Shown: positions 8,397-17,547 of the stretch, piece after piece
Layout of the letters: every line of letters begins with the position of its first letter
Numbering within the stretch: position 1 is the first letter of the stretch
DNA from: JADGNZ01 sp963715895
Lineage (GTDB): Bacteria; Acidobacteriota; Thermoanaerobaculia; Gp7-AA8
Length of the DNA: 64,000 nucleotides
NCBI GenBank assembly: GCA_963715895.1
Contig: OY970284.1
Coordinates: forward strand, 2,046,001 to 2,110,000
Direction of reading: 5' to 3'
The notes under the pieces: model-generated
Told to the model about the DNA's origin: nothing
The model's input: the letters and a program-made list of their open reading frames with translations, nothing else
The model's database searches: none
Position numbers and translations under genes: made by a program

Positions 8397-8531
8397 CCTC
8401 CACGATTCGTAGAGGCATAGGGGGGACTCGACGACGCTCGCCGAGGCCAGGCCTCGGCGGGACGAGCGGCGAGCCGGAGAAATCCAGGAAGAGATACACG
8501 CGGTGCGATTCTCAGCACGGAGACTACGATC

Positions 8532-9227
8532 ATGAACGAACACAGATTCACCGCCGAGGTTGCGCGGCATGCGCGGGACGCGGGCGCCGCCAAAGAGCTT
8601 TGGAACAGCGCGACGACGTCGCTGCAGGAGCGTGCTTATACGACGCCGAAGGGCATCGTGCGCGTAAGGACCGATTGGAGGCCGCTGGTAGCCGAGGAGG
8701 ACGTTGTTCGCATTGATGTAACGGTGATCGACGAGAACGGGCACCTCGCGCCGACCGACGTTCCTTCTTTCGTCGAGCTCTTTTTCTACGACGCCTTTCT
8801 GCTGTTCAACATCGCCCTTCCCGGTTCGTTCAGTGCCGCCATCACCGTCAGCGGCGGCGAGTTCCGAGTGAACGAGCTCACCTTCGACGCCGCCCCTTTC
8901 GCCGCGGGAGTGAGCAACGCCGTACCGCTGCATGACGTCGTGACCTGGTATCGCGGCGGGACGGAACAGATCGCGTCGACGCCGATGCAGAAAGTGCTCT
9001 TCCATCTGCTGCACATCGGATGCAACGGAGCCGACGAATGGACGCTGGGCGCACGTCTTGATGCCTGTCTGCAGGAGCTCGGTATTACTGAACCGTCGCG
9101 CGAGGCCTCGATCATTCATCCGATGCACGACGAAACGCTCGACGAACAGCTTGACGACAGCGCCATGGAACCGATCGACAGGGCCATGGTCCGTGTGTTG
9201 ACCGCCGTTCAGCAGGCGGTTGAATAA
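8532..9227 (+). CDS. Protein of unknown function
   Basis: I do not recognise this 231-residue protein. It has no signal peptide or membrane segment, a mixed alpha/beta content, and an acidic C-terminus (DETLDEQLDDSAMEP). The start ATG at 8532 is the first in a frame with typical codon use. It follows the XRE-S24 repressor gene in the same direction with 135 bp between, so it could be a target of that repressor. A strong hairpin follows 5 bp after its stop. Confidence 0.7.
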   Translation: MNEHRFTAEVARHARDAGAAKELWNSATTSLQERAYTTPKGIVRVRTDWRPLVAEEDVVRIDVTVIDENGHLAPTDVPSFVELFFYDAFLLFNIALPGSFSAAITVSGGEFRVNELTFDAAPFAAGVSNAVPLHDVVTWYRGGTEQIASTPMQKVLFHLLHIGCNGADEWTLGARLDACLQELGITEPSREASIIHPMHDETLDEQLDDSAMEPIDRAMVRVLTAVQQAVE

Positions 9228-9232
9228 TAGCT

Positions 9233-9262
9233 GTGGGACCGGCGTGGAATCGCCGGTCCCAC
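9233..9262 (+). terminator. Hairpin after the unknown gene
   Basis: GTGGGACCGGCG pairs with CGCCGGTCCCAC around a six-base loop (tggaat): a perfect 12-bp stem placed 5 bp after the stop codon. There is no run of T after it, so it is not a canonical intrinsic terminator, but position and strength suggest transcript ending or 3'-end protection. Confidence 0.6.
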
Positions 9263-9387
9263 TGGTTCCCTGTCAGCATTGAATCAGGGGTCGCTCCACT
9301 TCGTCTGAGAGGAACTCGTTCCCCAACGGTCCAATTGTGATCTTCCATCGACGGCCATACGGGGATCTCATTCGGGCAGCAGGCACA

Positions 9388-9603
9388 AACGTAGGTCGGA
9401 CTCTCCAGTCCGACCGGAGCTTGCGGGACTGTAACTTCAGGCCTGTCAGGCGACCTCGGACTGGGAGTCGCACACGTTCGTTCCTCGCGAGCACCGGTCG
9501 GACTAGAGAGTCCGACCTACGTTAGAGGCGACTCCTGGAGATCCTTCGTCGTCCTACGCCGCTCTTCGCTCACTACGCTCGCTCAGAGGCGTAGTCTGCC
9601 CTA
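9388..9603. repeat. Palindromic repeat cluster
   Basis: Outer arms aacgtaggtcggact (9388) and agtccgacctacgtt (ending 9523) are mirror images, and each arm holds its own short palindrome around gtcggac. A second element at 9536-9603 (ccttcgtcgtcctacgccgc, then gctcactacgctcgctcaga) belongs to the REP-like family also seen at 17548-17733. No gene is visible between 9228 and 9638. Confidence 0.6.
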
Positions 9604-9638
9604 GATGACCATCACTCGCATTTTGTCGTCTCCCTTCC

Positions 9639-10064
9639 TTACATCGGCTTCATGCCGCCGTTGATGATCCAATGTGTCCCGAAGCGGTCGTCCACCATGC
9701 CGAAGCCGTCCGCCCAGAAAGTGGCCTCGAATGGCATGGTTACCTTGCCTCCTTCGCCAAGCGCGTCGAAGATCCGCTTGCCCTCCTCTGCCGTCTCGTA
9801 GGAGAGCGCCAACGCGCATCCCTTCATCGCTTCCCACGTCATGTTGCTCGGCGCGTCGGCGGCCATCAGTGCCTGGCCTCCGGCGAGGTCGAGGTAGGCG
9901 TGCATGACCCTATTCGCATCGGCCGGTGGCGTCTGGCTGGCGACTGGAGTGTCCGCGAAGGTGAGCAGTTGCAGCTTGCCGCCCAGCGTACGCTCGTAGA
10001 AGCGCATGGCTTCGGCGCAGTTTCCGTTGAAAGAGAGATAGGCGTTCAGTTGAGGCATGTTCAT
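9639..10064 (-). CDS. VOC-fold (PhnB-like glyoxalase/bleomycin resistance) protein
   Basis: The 141-residue protein matches the PhnB-like branch of the VOC superfamily: LNAYLSFNGNCAEAMRFYER at the N-terminus, MHAYLDLAGGQALMAADAP in the middle, and FWADGFGMVDDRFGTHWII at the end. Most relatives have no proven substrate. The ATG at 10064 is preceded by AGGAAGGA, a strong ribosome binding site, which fixes the start inside a longer open frame. The first-domain histidine normally used for metal binding in true glyoxalases is not evident, so I would not claim lyase activity. Confidence 0.88.
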   Translation of the reverse strand: MNMPQLNAYLSFNGNCAEAMRFYERTLGGKLQLLTFADTPVASQTPPADANRVMHAYLDLAGGQALMAADAPSNMTWEAMKGCALALSYETAEEGKRIFDALGEGGKVTMPFEATFWADGFGMVDDRFGTHWIINGGMKPM

Positions 10065-10095
10065 TCCTTCCTTTCGATCGTTACGATCGCATGTT

Positions 10096-10192
10096 GTGTG
10101 CGAAAACTGATCCGCAGATGACGCAGATAGACACAGATGGGGTCGGATAACGGTCCCCAATTTGTGTCCATCTGCCTCATCTGCGGATAAAT
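10096..10192. repeat. Intergenic palindrome of an 8-9 bp word
   Basis: The left arm has gatccgcagatgacgcagat and acacagatgg; the right arm has the mirror forms ttgtgtccatctgcctcatc and tgcggata. The central loop contains ggataacggtcc. Single arms of the same family recur at 55086-55112. Confidence 0.65.
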
Positions 10193-10215
10193 CTTGCCGC
10201 GAGTATCCTGCGGAT

Positions 10216-10932
10216 GTGAAGGATCGCACTGCCGGAGAGTGGGAGGAGCTCGCGCGGCGTGAGCCGTACTTCCCTGTGCTCACCGACGAGGGGGTGCGCG
10301 ACGTCGACTTCCTGAAGACGGGAGAAGAAGACATCGTCGTCCTGCTCGCCGCGATCGCGTCCATTCTCGGCCGCGATCCTCCGCTGGCTGCCGTGCTCGA
10401 CTTCGGATGCGGCGCCGGCCGCCTTACGCTTCCGCTGGCGCGTCGCGCGGGACGCGTCGTGGCCTGCGACATCGCGCCGACGATCCTCGAACACGCCCGC
10501 CGGAATGCGCAGGAAGCCGGACTGCACAACGTAACGCTCATCGAGACCGGCGAGATGGCGGGGTTGCCCGATGGTCAGTTTGATTTTGTCTGCTCGCTCC
10601 TGACGTTGCAGCACATTCCTCGGGCAGAAGGCTACCGCCTCATTCGTACTCTCCTTCGCGTACTCGCTCCCGGAGGCGTTGCCGCGCTGCAGCTCACGTT
10701 AGAGCCGCCCGGCGGCGGCCTTCAGCGTCTCGCCCGTATGCTTCACAAATCGCACTTCGTGCACCGCGTCATGCCGCACCACATTCGCAGGCCGTCGTGG
10801 ATGCAGGTGAACGCGTACGACGAAAGGGTCATGAATCGGGTCATCGCGGAGGCTGGGGCATCTCTGATCGGTCGATTTTCAACGAGGGATAGGGATACGG
10901 TAGGGACGGTTCTTGTCGTCTCTTCGAGATGA
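10216..10932 (+). CDS. Class I SAM-dependent methyltransferase
   Basis: Motif I is VLDFGCGAGRLTLPLARRAG (about residues 60-79), followed by VVACDIAPTILEHAR (acidic residue for the ribose) and FDFVCSLLTLQHIP as post-motif II. The 238-residue length fits a small-molecule methyltransferase, but the substrate is not evident. The start chosen is the GTG at 10216; the frame is open further upstream into the repeat palindrome, which I excluded. It stands alone between a VOC gene (opposite strand) and a VWA gene. Confidence 0.8.
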   Translation: MKDRTAGEWEELARREPYFPVLTDEGVRDVDFLKTGEEDIVVLLAAIASILGRDPPLAAVLDFGCGAGRLTLPLARRAGRVVACDIAPTILEHARRNAQEAGLHNVTLIETGEMAGLPDGQFDFVCSLLTLQHIPRAEGYRLIRTLLRVLAPGGVAALQLTLEPPGGGLQRLARMLHKSHFVHRVMPHHIRRPSWMQVNAYDERVMNRVIAEAGASLIGRFSTRDRDTVGTVLVVSSR

Positions 10933-10994
10933 CGAGAATTGCCGCGAGAACTTCGGCCTCAGGGGCGAGATGCCAGCGCTCCGAATCGGCCTCC

Positions 10995-12404
10995 CTACGG
11001 CGCGAAGTACCCTCTGATCGTCCTCGCCGTCAGTTGCGGCGAGTTCAGCATCACGTTCACTTTTCGCCATTGATTGTGGCGGGCCAGGTCGGTGATCTGG
11101 TAGGTGATGGCGTATTGGGCGCGGAGGTCTTTTTCGATTTCGGAGTAGCGGTCCTGGAGGTTGCGTGCCGAGGCGGTGACGAGGAAGCCGCCGGTCTCGG
11201 TGGCGAGGTACTGGAGGCGGTTCATATCCCGTGACTCGTCTTCGCTGACGCCGCTTTCGTACGCGATGATGTAGAGCGGAACGCCGGCCTCCTTGGTCAG
11301 GCTGTCGATCTCATCGAATGAGGCGATGGACGACGTGTCGCCGCCGTCGGTGAGGATAACGATGGCGCGGCGGTTTTTCTCGTCGCGCAGCTCCCGCTCG
11401 GCGCTGGCCACGGCGTCGTAAAGCGCGGTGAATCCGCCAGGCCGCATCTCCTTGATGACCTTCTCCACCGCGGCATGGTCACTGGTCAGCTCCACTTCCC
11501 GGCGCGGCGACGATTTCACGGAGTAGACGGCGCAGCGGTCTCCGGGCTTCAGAGTCCGCTCGACGAAGTTGATGGCCGCGCGCGTCGCTTTCGGCATCTC
11601 GTAGGTCATGCTGTTCGACGCATCGAGCAGCAGAGCGATGGAGATCGGCTGATCGAACGCTTTGCCGATCTGCAGGATCCTCCCCTCGGTGCCGTTATCG
11701 ACCACCTTGAAGAGCGCTTGATCGACATCGTCGCGCGCGGCCCCATTGTTGTCGACCACGGAGACGAAGAGCGGCACGGTGCGGACTTCGAGCGATTCAC
11801 TCTTCACATTGCCGGCGGCGGACCAGAAATCGGCGACCTCATCGCCGGACTTCGTTCGAGCGGTCACCTGAACGGTCTGATTGCGGTAGTTCTCCACGGG
11901 AATGGTGAAGCGATACGGAGGTGCCTCTGATGATGCGATAGGCTTTCCATCATCCCAAACGGAAACACTGGTGACGGGGTCTTCGCCGGGTGCCGTTACG
12001 TTCGCCTTGAAAATGCGGTTCGCTGCATCGACCGGCTCGATCTTGACGCGCAGGGTCTGGTGTCCCTTGTTGATGGTCGTCTGCCACTGCACGCGCTTGT
12101 GGTCGTCGCCGAGTGCGGTGACGACGATCTTGTGCTCGACGGGCAAGGGGCCGAAGTCGATCGGAATGCGCCACGGCGCGCGCAGGCCTTCGACGATCTT
12201 CTGCCCGTCGACGGTCACGGTGACGCGCGCGTCGTCGAAGCCGGGGAGGATCGTCAGATCGACGGTTCCTTTGATGTCGCCGGGCGGTGTGGTGTCGCGG
12301 CTCACGACCAGTTGCGTCGGAGCGGCGCCGGCGATCGCGGCGAGGAGGAGTGTGAGTATGAGAGTCGAAAGGAAACCTGGTCTACGGCTTTGTCGATGCC
12401 TCAT
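10995..12404 (-). CDS. Secreted VWA-domain protein
   Basis: The 469-residue protein starts with a basic region and a signal peptide (FLSTLILTLLLAAIAG). Three beta-sandwich-like segments follow, then a von Willebrand A domain with MIDAS motif DASNSM (about residue 255) and the downstream Thr and Asp (GGDTSS). It resembles the VWFA-related proteins abundant in Acidobacteriota, whose role is unknown. It overlaps the end of the upstream transglycosylase gene by 23 bp, so the two are co-transcribed. Upstream order is acetyltransferase, transglycosylase, VWA protein, suggesting an envelope-related operon. Confidence 0.82.
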   Translation of the reverse strand: MRHRQSRRPGFLSTLILTLLLAAIAGAAPTQLVVSRDTTPPGDIKGTVDLTILPGFDDARVTVTVDGQKIVEGLRAPWRIPIDFGPLPVEHKIVVTALGDDHKRVQWQTTINKGHQTLRVKIEPVDAANRIFKANVTAPGEDPVTSVSVWDDGKPIASSEAPPYRFTIPVENYRNQTVQVTARTKSGDEVADFWSAAGNVKSESLEVRTVPLFVSVVDNNGAARDDVDQALFKVVDNGTEGRILQIGKAFDQPISIALLLDASNSMTYEMPKATRAAINFVERTLKPGDRCAVYSVKSSPRREVELTSDHAAVEKVIKEMRPGGFTALYDAVASAERELRDEKNRRAIVILTDGGDTSSIASFDEIDSLTKEAGVPLYIIAYESGVSEDESRDMNRLQYLATETGGFLVTASARNLQDRYSEIEKDLRAQYAITYQITDLARHNQWRKVNVMLNSPQLTARTIRGYFAP

Positions 12405-14631
12405 AAATCCGCCGATACTCGAATCGGTTCCGGCTGACGGTCTTTACATAGAGCCGGGTTTCCGCATACGGAATCGATTCGACGAATAGGTCCTCATCAT
12501 CGACCGGCTGTTGAGCAATCCATTTGCCAACGGCATCTTCGCCGGCGTTGTACGCGGCGATGGCCAGCGTTGTATTGCCGTGTTCGGCGGCGAGTTTCTG
12601 CGCGTACTCGGCGACGCCGATGGCGATGTTCAACTTCGGATCGAAGAGCTGCTCGCGCGTAGGCGGCGAAAGGCCCGCGCGTGTGGCGATGCTCGCCGCT
12701 TCGGCGGGCATGATCTGCATGATGCCGACGGCGTCGGCGTTCGAAACGGTCGACGGCTCAAAGCCGCTCTCCTGGCGGATGATCGAGGCGATCAGATAGG
12801 GATCGATCTGGCGCTGCTCCGCTTCCGTTTTGATGGTGTCCCAGTAATTGAGCGGAAAGAGGATCTCCCAGAAACGATGTGGTACGCCGGTGCCGCCGTG
12901 GCGGACGAACTGGCGGAACTTCCGCTGCAGCACGTTGTTCGCGGAGAACGGCTCGCCGCCCTGCACGTAGAGGTTGGCCAGCATGAACTGTACGCCGAGG
13001 TTGGCGGGGTAGGCGGCGGCGACCGACTTCATCTCGCGTGTTGCTTCGCGATAGAGGCCGAGCCAGGCCAGCTCGCGGACGGAGTCGAGGCGCGGCTCAT
13101 GCGCGGATGCAAGTTGGGCGTCGACGTCGGGGAAGGCGTTGCCGTTCGTGACCTCGTTCGGTGCCAGGATCGGTTCGCCGATGATCGCGCGCGCCCGGTA
13201 GCTGAAGTAGCTGTATGGATAGTCCGCCTCGAGCTCGTGCAGCGCCGCATCGCGCGCCTGGAGATTGCCGCGGTGCTCGTGGATCTTCGCGGCCCAGAAG
13301 AGCGAGTTCGAGAGGTAGTCGCCGTCGGGGAACTGTTTGGCGTAGCGGGCGAAGACGTTCAAAGCATCGTCGTACCGGCCGGCCAGAAAATAGGTCCAGC
13401 CGAGCGTCCAGATGTTCTCCCCCTCCGTGCCGGCCGCGCCTCCCGCGGTGGCTTTTTCGAGATCGCCGATGGCCAGGCTGTAGTTCACTTCATCGGTGAC
13501 GTAGTACTTCGCCCGCAGGATTCTGGCTTCATTAGCCTCGCCGCTCGACGGGAACTTCTTTTCGATCTGATTCAGTCCGGCCAGAAAGACCTTCGGCTGA
13601 TTGGCGCGCCATGCGGCGCGGGCGCGAGTCAGGATGAGCGACGGCTCGGCAAGCGTGACGCGATCGGTGTCGGCGAGCAGGTCGGTGTAGCGGCGCGAGT
13701 TGAACAGCGCGTGCAGGCGCACCGCGCGATAGGCGCTCGATTTCTTCGATTCGTCAGGAAAGCGCGTGGCGATTCTCGTGAGCAGATCGAAGGCGCGGCC
13801 GTAACGATCGTTTCGGCCGAGCTGCTGGGCGATGCGCAACTCGTCGTCGAACGACAGCGCGTCGAGCGGCGACGGCGTCGCCTCGGACACATGATCGTAC
13901 GTGTCCTCGGTGAAGCGTCCCTGCGTGAACTCGGTGAGCAGCCGCATCCGCAACGGCGTGGCCAGATCCAGCCGTCCGTTCTTCGCCAGCGACTTCGCCA
14001 GCCAGACGAAATCCTCCTCGGTCAGCGCATCGATGGCGACGGCGTTCGCTGCCTGGAACGCGGCGTCGGTATTGGCGCGGTCACCCGTGGCCGCGTAGAG
14101 CGCCGGAAGGCGAAGCCGGGCGATGGTGGCGGCGGAGTTGACCGGTGTGTCCTGGATGATGCGATTGGCGATGACGATGGCGTCGGCCCAGTTCCCGCCG
14201 GTGACGTCGATGTCCAGCGCGCGCAGCCGAAGCCACGGCGCCGCAAGCGCATCGGTGTCCGCCGCTGGGCCGAGGGCGGCAAGGGCATCGCTGGTCCGCT
14301 TCTGATCGATGTAGAAAAGGGCAAGGAGAGCCTGCGCACGTCCCTTCGTCTGCGCATCCGGCGACTGCGCCAGCGTCTTCAACCCGCTCTCGTAAAGATC
14401 GAGCTGATTGTTCGTCCGGAGCAGGCGCACGTCATCGAGCGTCGGCTGCTTCACCGGCTCGACGACTTCGACCGGCGCCGGAGCCGGCGCGGGTGGAGGA
14501 GGGAGTGGCGCGGGCGTGGGGGCGGGATTGGAGCAGGCGATGAAAAGCAGAAGGCAGAAGGCAGAAGGCAGAAGTAGCCAGCAACCGCGAATCCCACTTC
14601 TGCCTTCTGCCTTCTGCCTTCTGCCTTCCAT
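12382..14631 (-). CDS. Soluble-type lytic transglycosylase lipoprotein (Slt70-like)
   Basis: The 749-residue protein carries an N-terminal signal with a lipobox-like end (LLFIACS), a Pro/Ala linker, a long helical TPR-like superhelix (about 60-560), and a C-terminal SLT domain. The SLT domain has catalytic Glu in IIRQESGFEPS and the motif AVGIMQIMP. Such enzymes cleave peptidoglycan to 1,6-anhydro-muropeptides in the periplasm. The start ATG at 14631 is supported by GGAGGG just upstream and by a TGATG coupling with the acetyltransferase stop. The signal peptide is encoded by a reiterated cagaagg palindrome (14546-14628), which is very odd. The VWA gene overlaps its 3' end. Confidence 0.88.
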   Translation of the reverse strand: MEGRRQKAEGRSGIRGCWLLLPSAFCLLLFIACSNPAPTPAPLPPPPAPAPAPVEVVEPVKQPTLDDVRLLRTNNQLDLYESGLKTLAQSPDAQTKGRAQALLALFYIDQKRTSDALAALGPAADTDALAAPWLRLRALDIDVTGGNWADAIVIANRIIQDTPVNSAATIARLRLPALYAATGDRANTDAAFQAANAVAIDALTEEDFVWLAKSLAKNGRLDLATPLRMRLLTEFTQGRFTEDTYDHVSEATPSPLDALSFDDELRIAQQLGRNDRYGRAFDLLTRIATRFPDESKKSSAYRAVRLHALFNSRRYTDLLADTDRVTLAEPSLILTRARAAWRANQPKVFLAGLNQIEKKFPSSGEANEARILRAKYYVTDEVNYSLAIGDLEKATAGGAAGTEGENIWTLGWTYFLAGRYDDALNVFARYAKQFPDGDYLSNSLFWAAKIHEHRGNLQARDAALHELEADYPYSYFSYRARAIIGEPILAPNEVTNGNAFPDVDAQLASAHEPRLDSVRELAWLGLYREATREMKSVAAAYPANLGVQFMLANLYVQGGEPFSANNVLQRKFRQFVRHGGTGVPHRFWEILFPLNYWDTIKTEAEQRQIDPYLIASIIRQESGFEPSTVSNADAVGIMQIMPAEAASIATRAGLSPPTREQLFDPKLNIAIGVAEYAQKLAAEHGNTTLAIAAYNAGEDAVGKWIAQQPVDDEDLFVESIPYAETRLYVKTVSRNRFEYRRIYEASTKP
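14546..14628. repeat. Heptamer palindrome inside the 5' end of the transglycosylase gene
   Basis: One arm is four copies of gcagaag/aggcaga (around 14548-14575) and the other is the mirrored ttctgccttctgcc (14595-14628). They flank a 20-base loop. Read on the minus strand it encodes EGRRQKAEGR, then a hydrophobic LLLPSAFCLLLF. The same word occurs as a non-coding repeat at 60222-60260. Confidence 0.8.
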
Positions 14632-14990
14632 CACACCCTCCGCTTCATCATGCCGTCTTCTTCGATGAACCCGACGCGCCGCAGGAACGCGGCGTGCGCG
14701 ACGTCGGCGACGAGCCACGCACGTTCCAGCTTTGCCGCAAGTGTCGCGAGCTCGTTCAGCATGACGCGTCCGATACGTTTGCGCCGCAACTCTTCGGCAA
14801 CGACGAGATCGAGCACGCGAATAGAGTTGGTCTCGACCTCCATCGAAAGGACCGCGGCGAGATCGCCGACCAGCTTGCCCACCAGGCCGGAATCGATCTC
14901 CGCCGCGCCGCCATGTTGCTCGGCGAACGCGCGGATGGCGCCTGCATCCGCGGCCTCGATCGGGCGAACAAAGAGCTTCTGGCCTTTCAC
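14631..14990 (-). CDS. Small GNAT-like acetyltransferase domain protein
   Basis: The 119-residue protein has LFVRPIEAADAGAIRAFAEQ at the start and the GNAT-type acetyl-CoA motif with LDLVVAEELRRKRIGRVM (about residues 66-83), followed by HAAFLRRVGFIEED. It is shorter than a usual GNAT (140-180 residues), lacking part of the N-terminal strands. GTG at 14990 is the start. Its TGA overlaps the ATG of the lytic transglycosylase (TGATG), so translation is coupled. Substrate unknown. Confidence 0.72.
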   Translation of the reverse strand: MKGQKLFVRPIEAADAGAIRAFAEQHGGAAEIDSGLVGKLVGDLAAVLSMEVETNSIRVLDLVVAEELRRKRIGRVMLNELATLAAKLERAWLVADVAHAAFLRRVGFIEEDGMMKRRV

Positions 14991-15163
14991 GTTGGTGTCA
15001 ACGAGGCGTTTACAATGCCACGCCTGCCGTCCCTCAACCCCGCTGCCTTCATGCGTTTACAGCATATCGCGATCGGCCAAATAATTCTTGACAATCAATC
15101 ATCCCCAACTACACTGCCCGCAGTCCCCCCAACCAGCAATAAAACTATTCTGACGTGAGCGTA

Positions 15164-16141
15164 ATGATGAACGTGCAAGAAGCGATCGCCGATTTTCTGC
15201 AACATGGACAAGCTGTGCGCAACCTCTCCGATCGCACCATTCGGGCGTACCAGTCGGATCTCAGCCAGTTCCACGTGCATGTCGATGGCGCGCAGATGCT
15301 CGACATCACCGCTGAGCATCTCGAGCAATATCTCGACAAGCTCGGCACCGGGCCGTATCGCGATACCTCGATCCGGCGCAAAGTGGCCGCGCTCAAAGTC
15401 TTCTTCCGCTATCTCGAGGAAAAGGGCGTCTTCAGTGAATCGCCCGCGCGGAAGCTGAAGATCCGCAAGCCGGTCGAGAACCGCGTGCCGACGGTGCTTT
15501 CGTCGCGCGAGGTGCGGGCCCTGCTCGCCGCCCCGAAGGATCAGATCGGCGCGCTCTCCGGAACGCGCGACCACTCCGCCGGCGGACGGAACCGCTACTT
15601 CTGCGCGGTGCGCGACAACGTCATCCTCGAGCTCCTCTTCTCCACCGGGATCCGCATCGGCGAGCTGGTGGCGCTGAACGTTTCCGACGTCGGCATGGAG
15701 AACAGCCAGATCCACATCATCGGCCGTGCCACGCGCGGCCGGACGGTGACGATCACCTCGCACGTCGTCATCGATTCGCTGATGAACTACCTCGAGATGC
15801 GCTCGGAGCGCAGCCTGAACACCGACGCGCTCTTCGTCGGCCGCTCGGGAACGCGCCTGACGATCTATTCGATCGAGAACATCTTCAAGAAGCACGTCCG
15901 CCTGGCCGAGATCAAGCGACACATCACGCCGCACTCTCTGCGTCACACCATGGCGGCCATGCTGGTCTCCTCCGGCGCCGACATCCGCGACATTCAGGAG
16001 ATCCTCGGCCACGCCTCGATCCTCTCCACGCAGGTCTACACGAGGCTCCCCATTCAGAAACGCCGGAGCCACACCCCCACCGACACTGCCCGGGTGCTCG
16101 TCGAGTCGCAGTCGGCCAGGCTGTCGATCAAGAAAGAGTAG
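15164..16141 (+). CDS. Tyrosine recombinase (XerC/XerD-like)
   Basis: The N-terminal core-binding domain (about residues 5-90) is followed by the catalytic domain with Arg I in FSTGIRIGELVALN, His-x-x-Arg in HSLRHTMAAML, His/Trp position in LGHASILSTQ and Tyr nucleophile in VYTRL. At about 325 residues it is slightly long because of an insertion before Arg I (RDHSAGGRNRYF). XerC/D resolve chromosome dimers; others are integrases. No attachment site, cassette array or phage genes are near, so the role is open. Starts at GTG 15155, ATG 15164 or ATG 15167 are possible; none has a clear ribosome binding site. Confidence 0.87.
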   Translation: MMNVQEAIADFLQHGQAVRNLSDRTIRAYQSDLSQFHVHVDGAQMLDITAEHLEQYLDKLGTGPYRDTSIRRKVAALKVFFRYLEEKGVFSESPARKLKIRKPVENRVPTVLSSREVRALLAAPKDQIGALSGTRDHSAGGRNRYFCAVRDNVILELLFSTGIRIGELVALNVSDVGMENSQIHIIGRATRGRTVTITSHVVIDSLMNYLEMRSERSLNTDALFVGRSGTRLTIYSIENIFKKHVRLAEIKRHITPHSLRHTMAAMLVSSGADIRDIQEILGHASILSTQVYTRLPIQKRRSHTPTDTARVLVESQSARLSIKKE

Positions 16142-16149
16142 GGGGATGG

Positions 16150-17475
16150 CTATTTCGCCGGCGCCGGTGCCGCGCTCCGCGCCGGTTCCACCAGCCGCTC
16201 CTCCGGCGTCCGCACCGGTGAACGGTTCCCGTCCTTGTCGACCGCACGGACGCCCATGAAGACGTTGTCGATCGTGAAGTCCTTGAACGTGTAGCGGGCC
16301 ACTTTTCCGACCGGGATCACCTTCTCCCACTCGTCGGACGTCGTTTCGCGAACGACGATCTCGTAGCCGGCCAGGTCCACATCGGTTCCCATGTCCCAGC
16401 TCAGCGTAGTGTCGTTCGTGACCGCGCCGCCGGCCTTCACGTTCTTCGGTGCGGCCGGAGCGCAGGCACCGGTGACGAGAGCGACGGTGTTGACCGAGGC
16501 CACGAGGCGCATGTAATCGCCGGAGACGAATTCGGGCAGGTCGCCGTATTGAACGCCGTTCTCCGTGCGCACGGTCTGGTGTTCGCGTTTGTAGTCTTCG
16601 TTGGCCTGTGTGAAGCGAATGGCCGGGAAGCCTCTCTCGAAGAACGGCGCGTGATCGCCGCCGCGGCCGAAGCGGTCCAGACGATAGATCAGGCGCGGCT
16701 TGACGTGCGGCAGGTAGAGCCGGACGCCGTCGCGAACGAAGCGCGCCCAGTGCCGCGACGTTCCATCGCCCGCTCCCTTCGTGTTCGCCGAGAAGATGCG
16801 GATGGTCCGATTGTCGATATCGCCTTCCCCTCCGACCGTTCCGCCGACGATGTCATTGGTGATCATCCCCTCGACGTTCCACTTCTTCGCCACCGCCTCC
16901 TCGGCCAGGCCGCGGGAGCCGAGGAGACCCTGCTCCTCGCCCTGCACGGCCACGAGCATCACCGTGGCATCGAGAGGATGCAGGGAAAGGACGCGCGCCA
17001 CATCCATGATCACGGCAACACCCGAGGCGTCGTCGTCGGCGCCGGGAGCGTCGAGCGTGGAGTTCATGATGTCGGAGTTCATCGAGTCGTAATGGCCGGT
17101 GGCGATGTAGATCCGATCGGGATCGGTCGTGCCGCGAATCGTGGCCACCACGTTGATCATCTCGACGGGCACGTTGTTCGTCCGCTGTGCCTGCTGCATC
17201 GACGATTGATACGCCACGGTCATATGCCCGTCGCTGGCGGCGGCGATGCGCGTCAGCTCATCGAAGATCCATCGCCGTGCGGCACCGATGCCGCGTGTGT
17301 TCGAGGTCGTATCGGAGAGCGTGTGCCGCGTGCCGAACGACACGAGCTTCTCCACGGTCTGTTTCATCCGCGCCCCATCGAGCTGACCAACGATGTTCGT
17401 CACGTCGGCGCACTGGGCGTGGAGGGTGGCGGTGAGGAGAAGGGTAAGGATGCTGGCGATGAGTGCTCTGCGCAT
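16150..17475 (-). CDS. Secreted M28-family zinc aminopeptidase
   Basis: The 441-residue protein begins with a signal peptide (MRRALIASILTLLLTATLHA). The peptidase domain keeps the zinc set: His in IATGHYDSM, Asp in GADDDASG, the Glu pair in QGEEQGLLGS, Asp in ITNDIVGG and His in GGDHAPFFE. A fibronectin-III-like domain follows (about 350-430), then a short Pro/Ala tail. M28 enzymes release N-terminal residues from peptides outside the cell. ATG at 17475 is preferred over the longer frame because the signal peptide begins there. It ends 9 bp from the recombinase gene stop, convergent. Confidence 0.92.
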   Translation of the reverse strand: MRRALIASILTLLLTATLHAQCADVTNIVGQLDGARMKQTVEKLVSFGTRHTLSDTTSNTRGIGAARRWIFDELTRIAAASDGHMTVAYQSSMQQAQRTNNVPVEMINVVATIRGTTDPDRIYIATGHYDSMNSDIMNSTLDAPGADDDASGVAVIMDVARVLSLHPLDATVMLVAVQGEEQGLLGSRGLAEEAVAKKWNVEGMITNDIVGGTVGGEGDIDNRTIRIFSANTKGAGDGTSRHWARFVRDGVRLYLPHVKPRLIYRLDRFGRGGDHAPFFERGFPAIRFTQANEDYKREHQTVRTENGVQYGDLPEFVSGDYMRLVASVNTVALVTGACAPAAPKNVKAGGAVTNDTTLSWDMGTDVDLAGYEIVVRETTSDEWEKVIPVGKVARYTFKDFTIDNVFMGVRAVDKDGNRSPVRTPEERLVEPARSAAPAPAK

Positions 17476-17547
17476 GGCGGTATCGTATCGTTTCGGCGGC
17501 GATGGCTCGCATTTCTGAACGCATCTCGACCAATCAACGCCCAATTG

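Noticed and set aside
12511..14577. 688-codon plus-strand frame over the lytic transglycosylase
   Set aside because: Same explanation: complement of a well-supported gene, no ribosome binding site or motifs.
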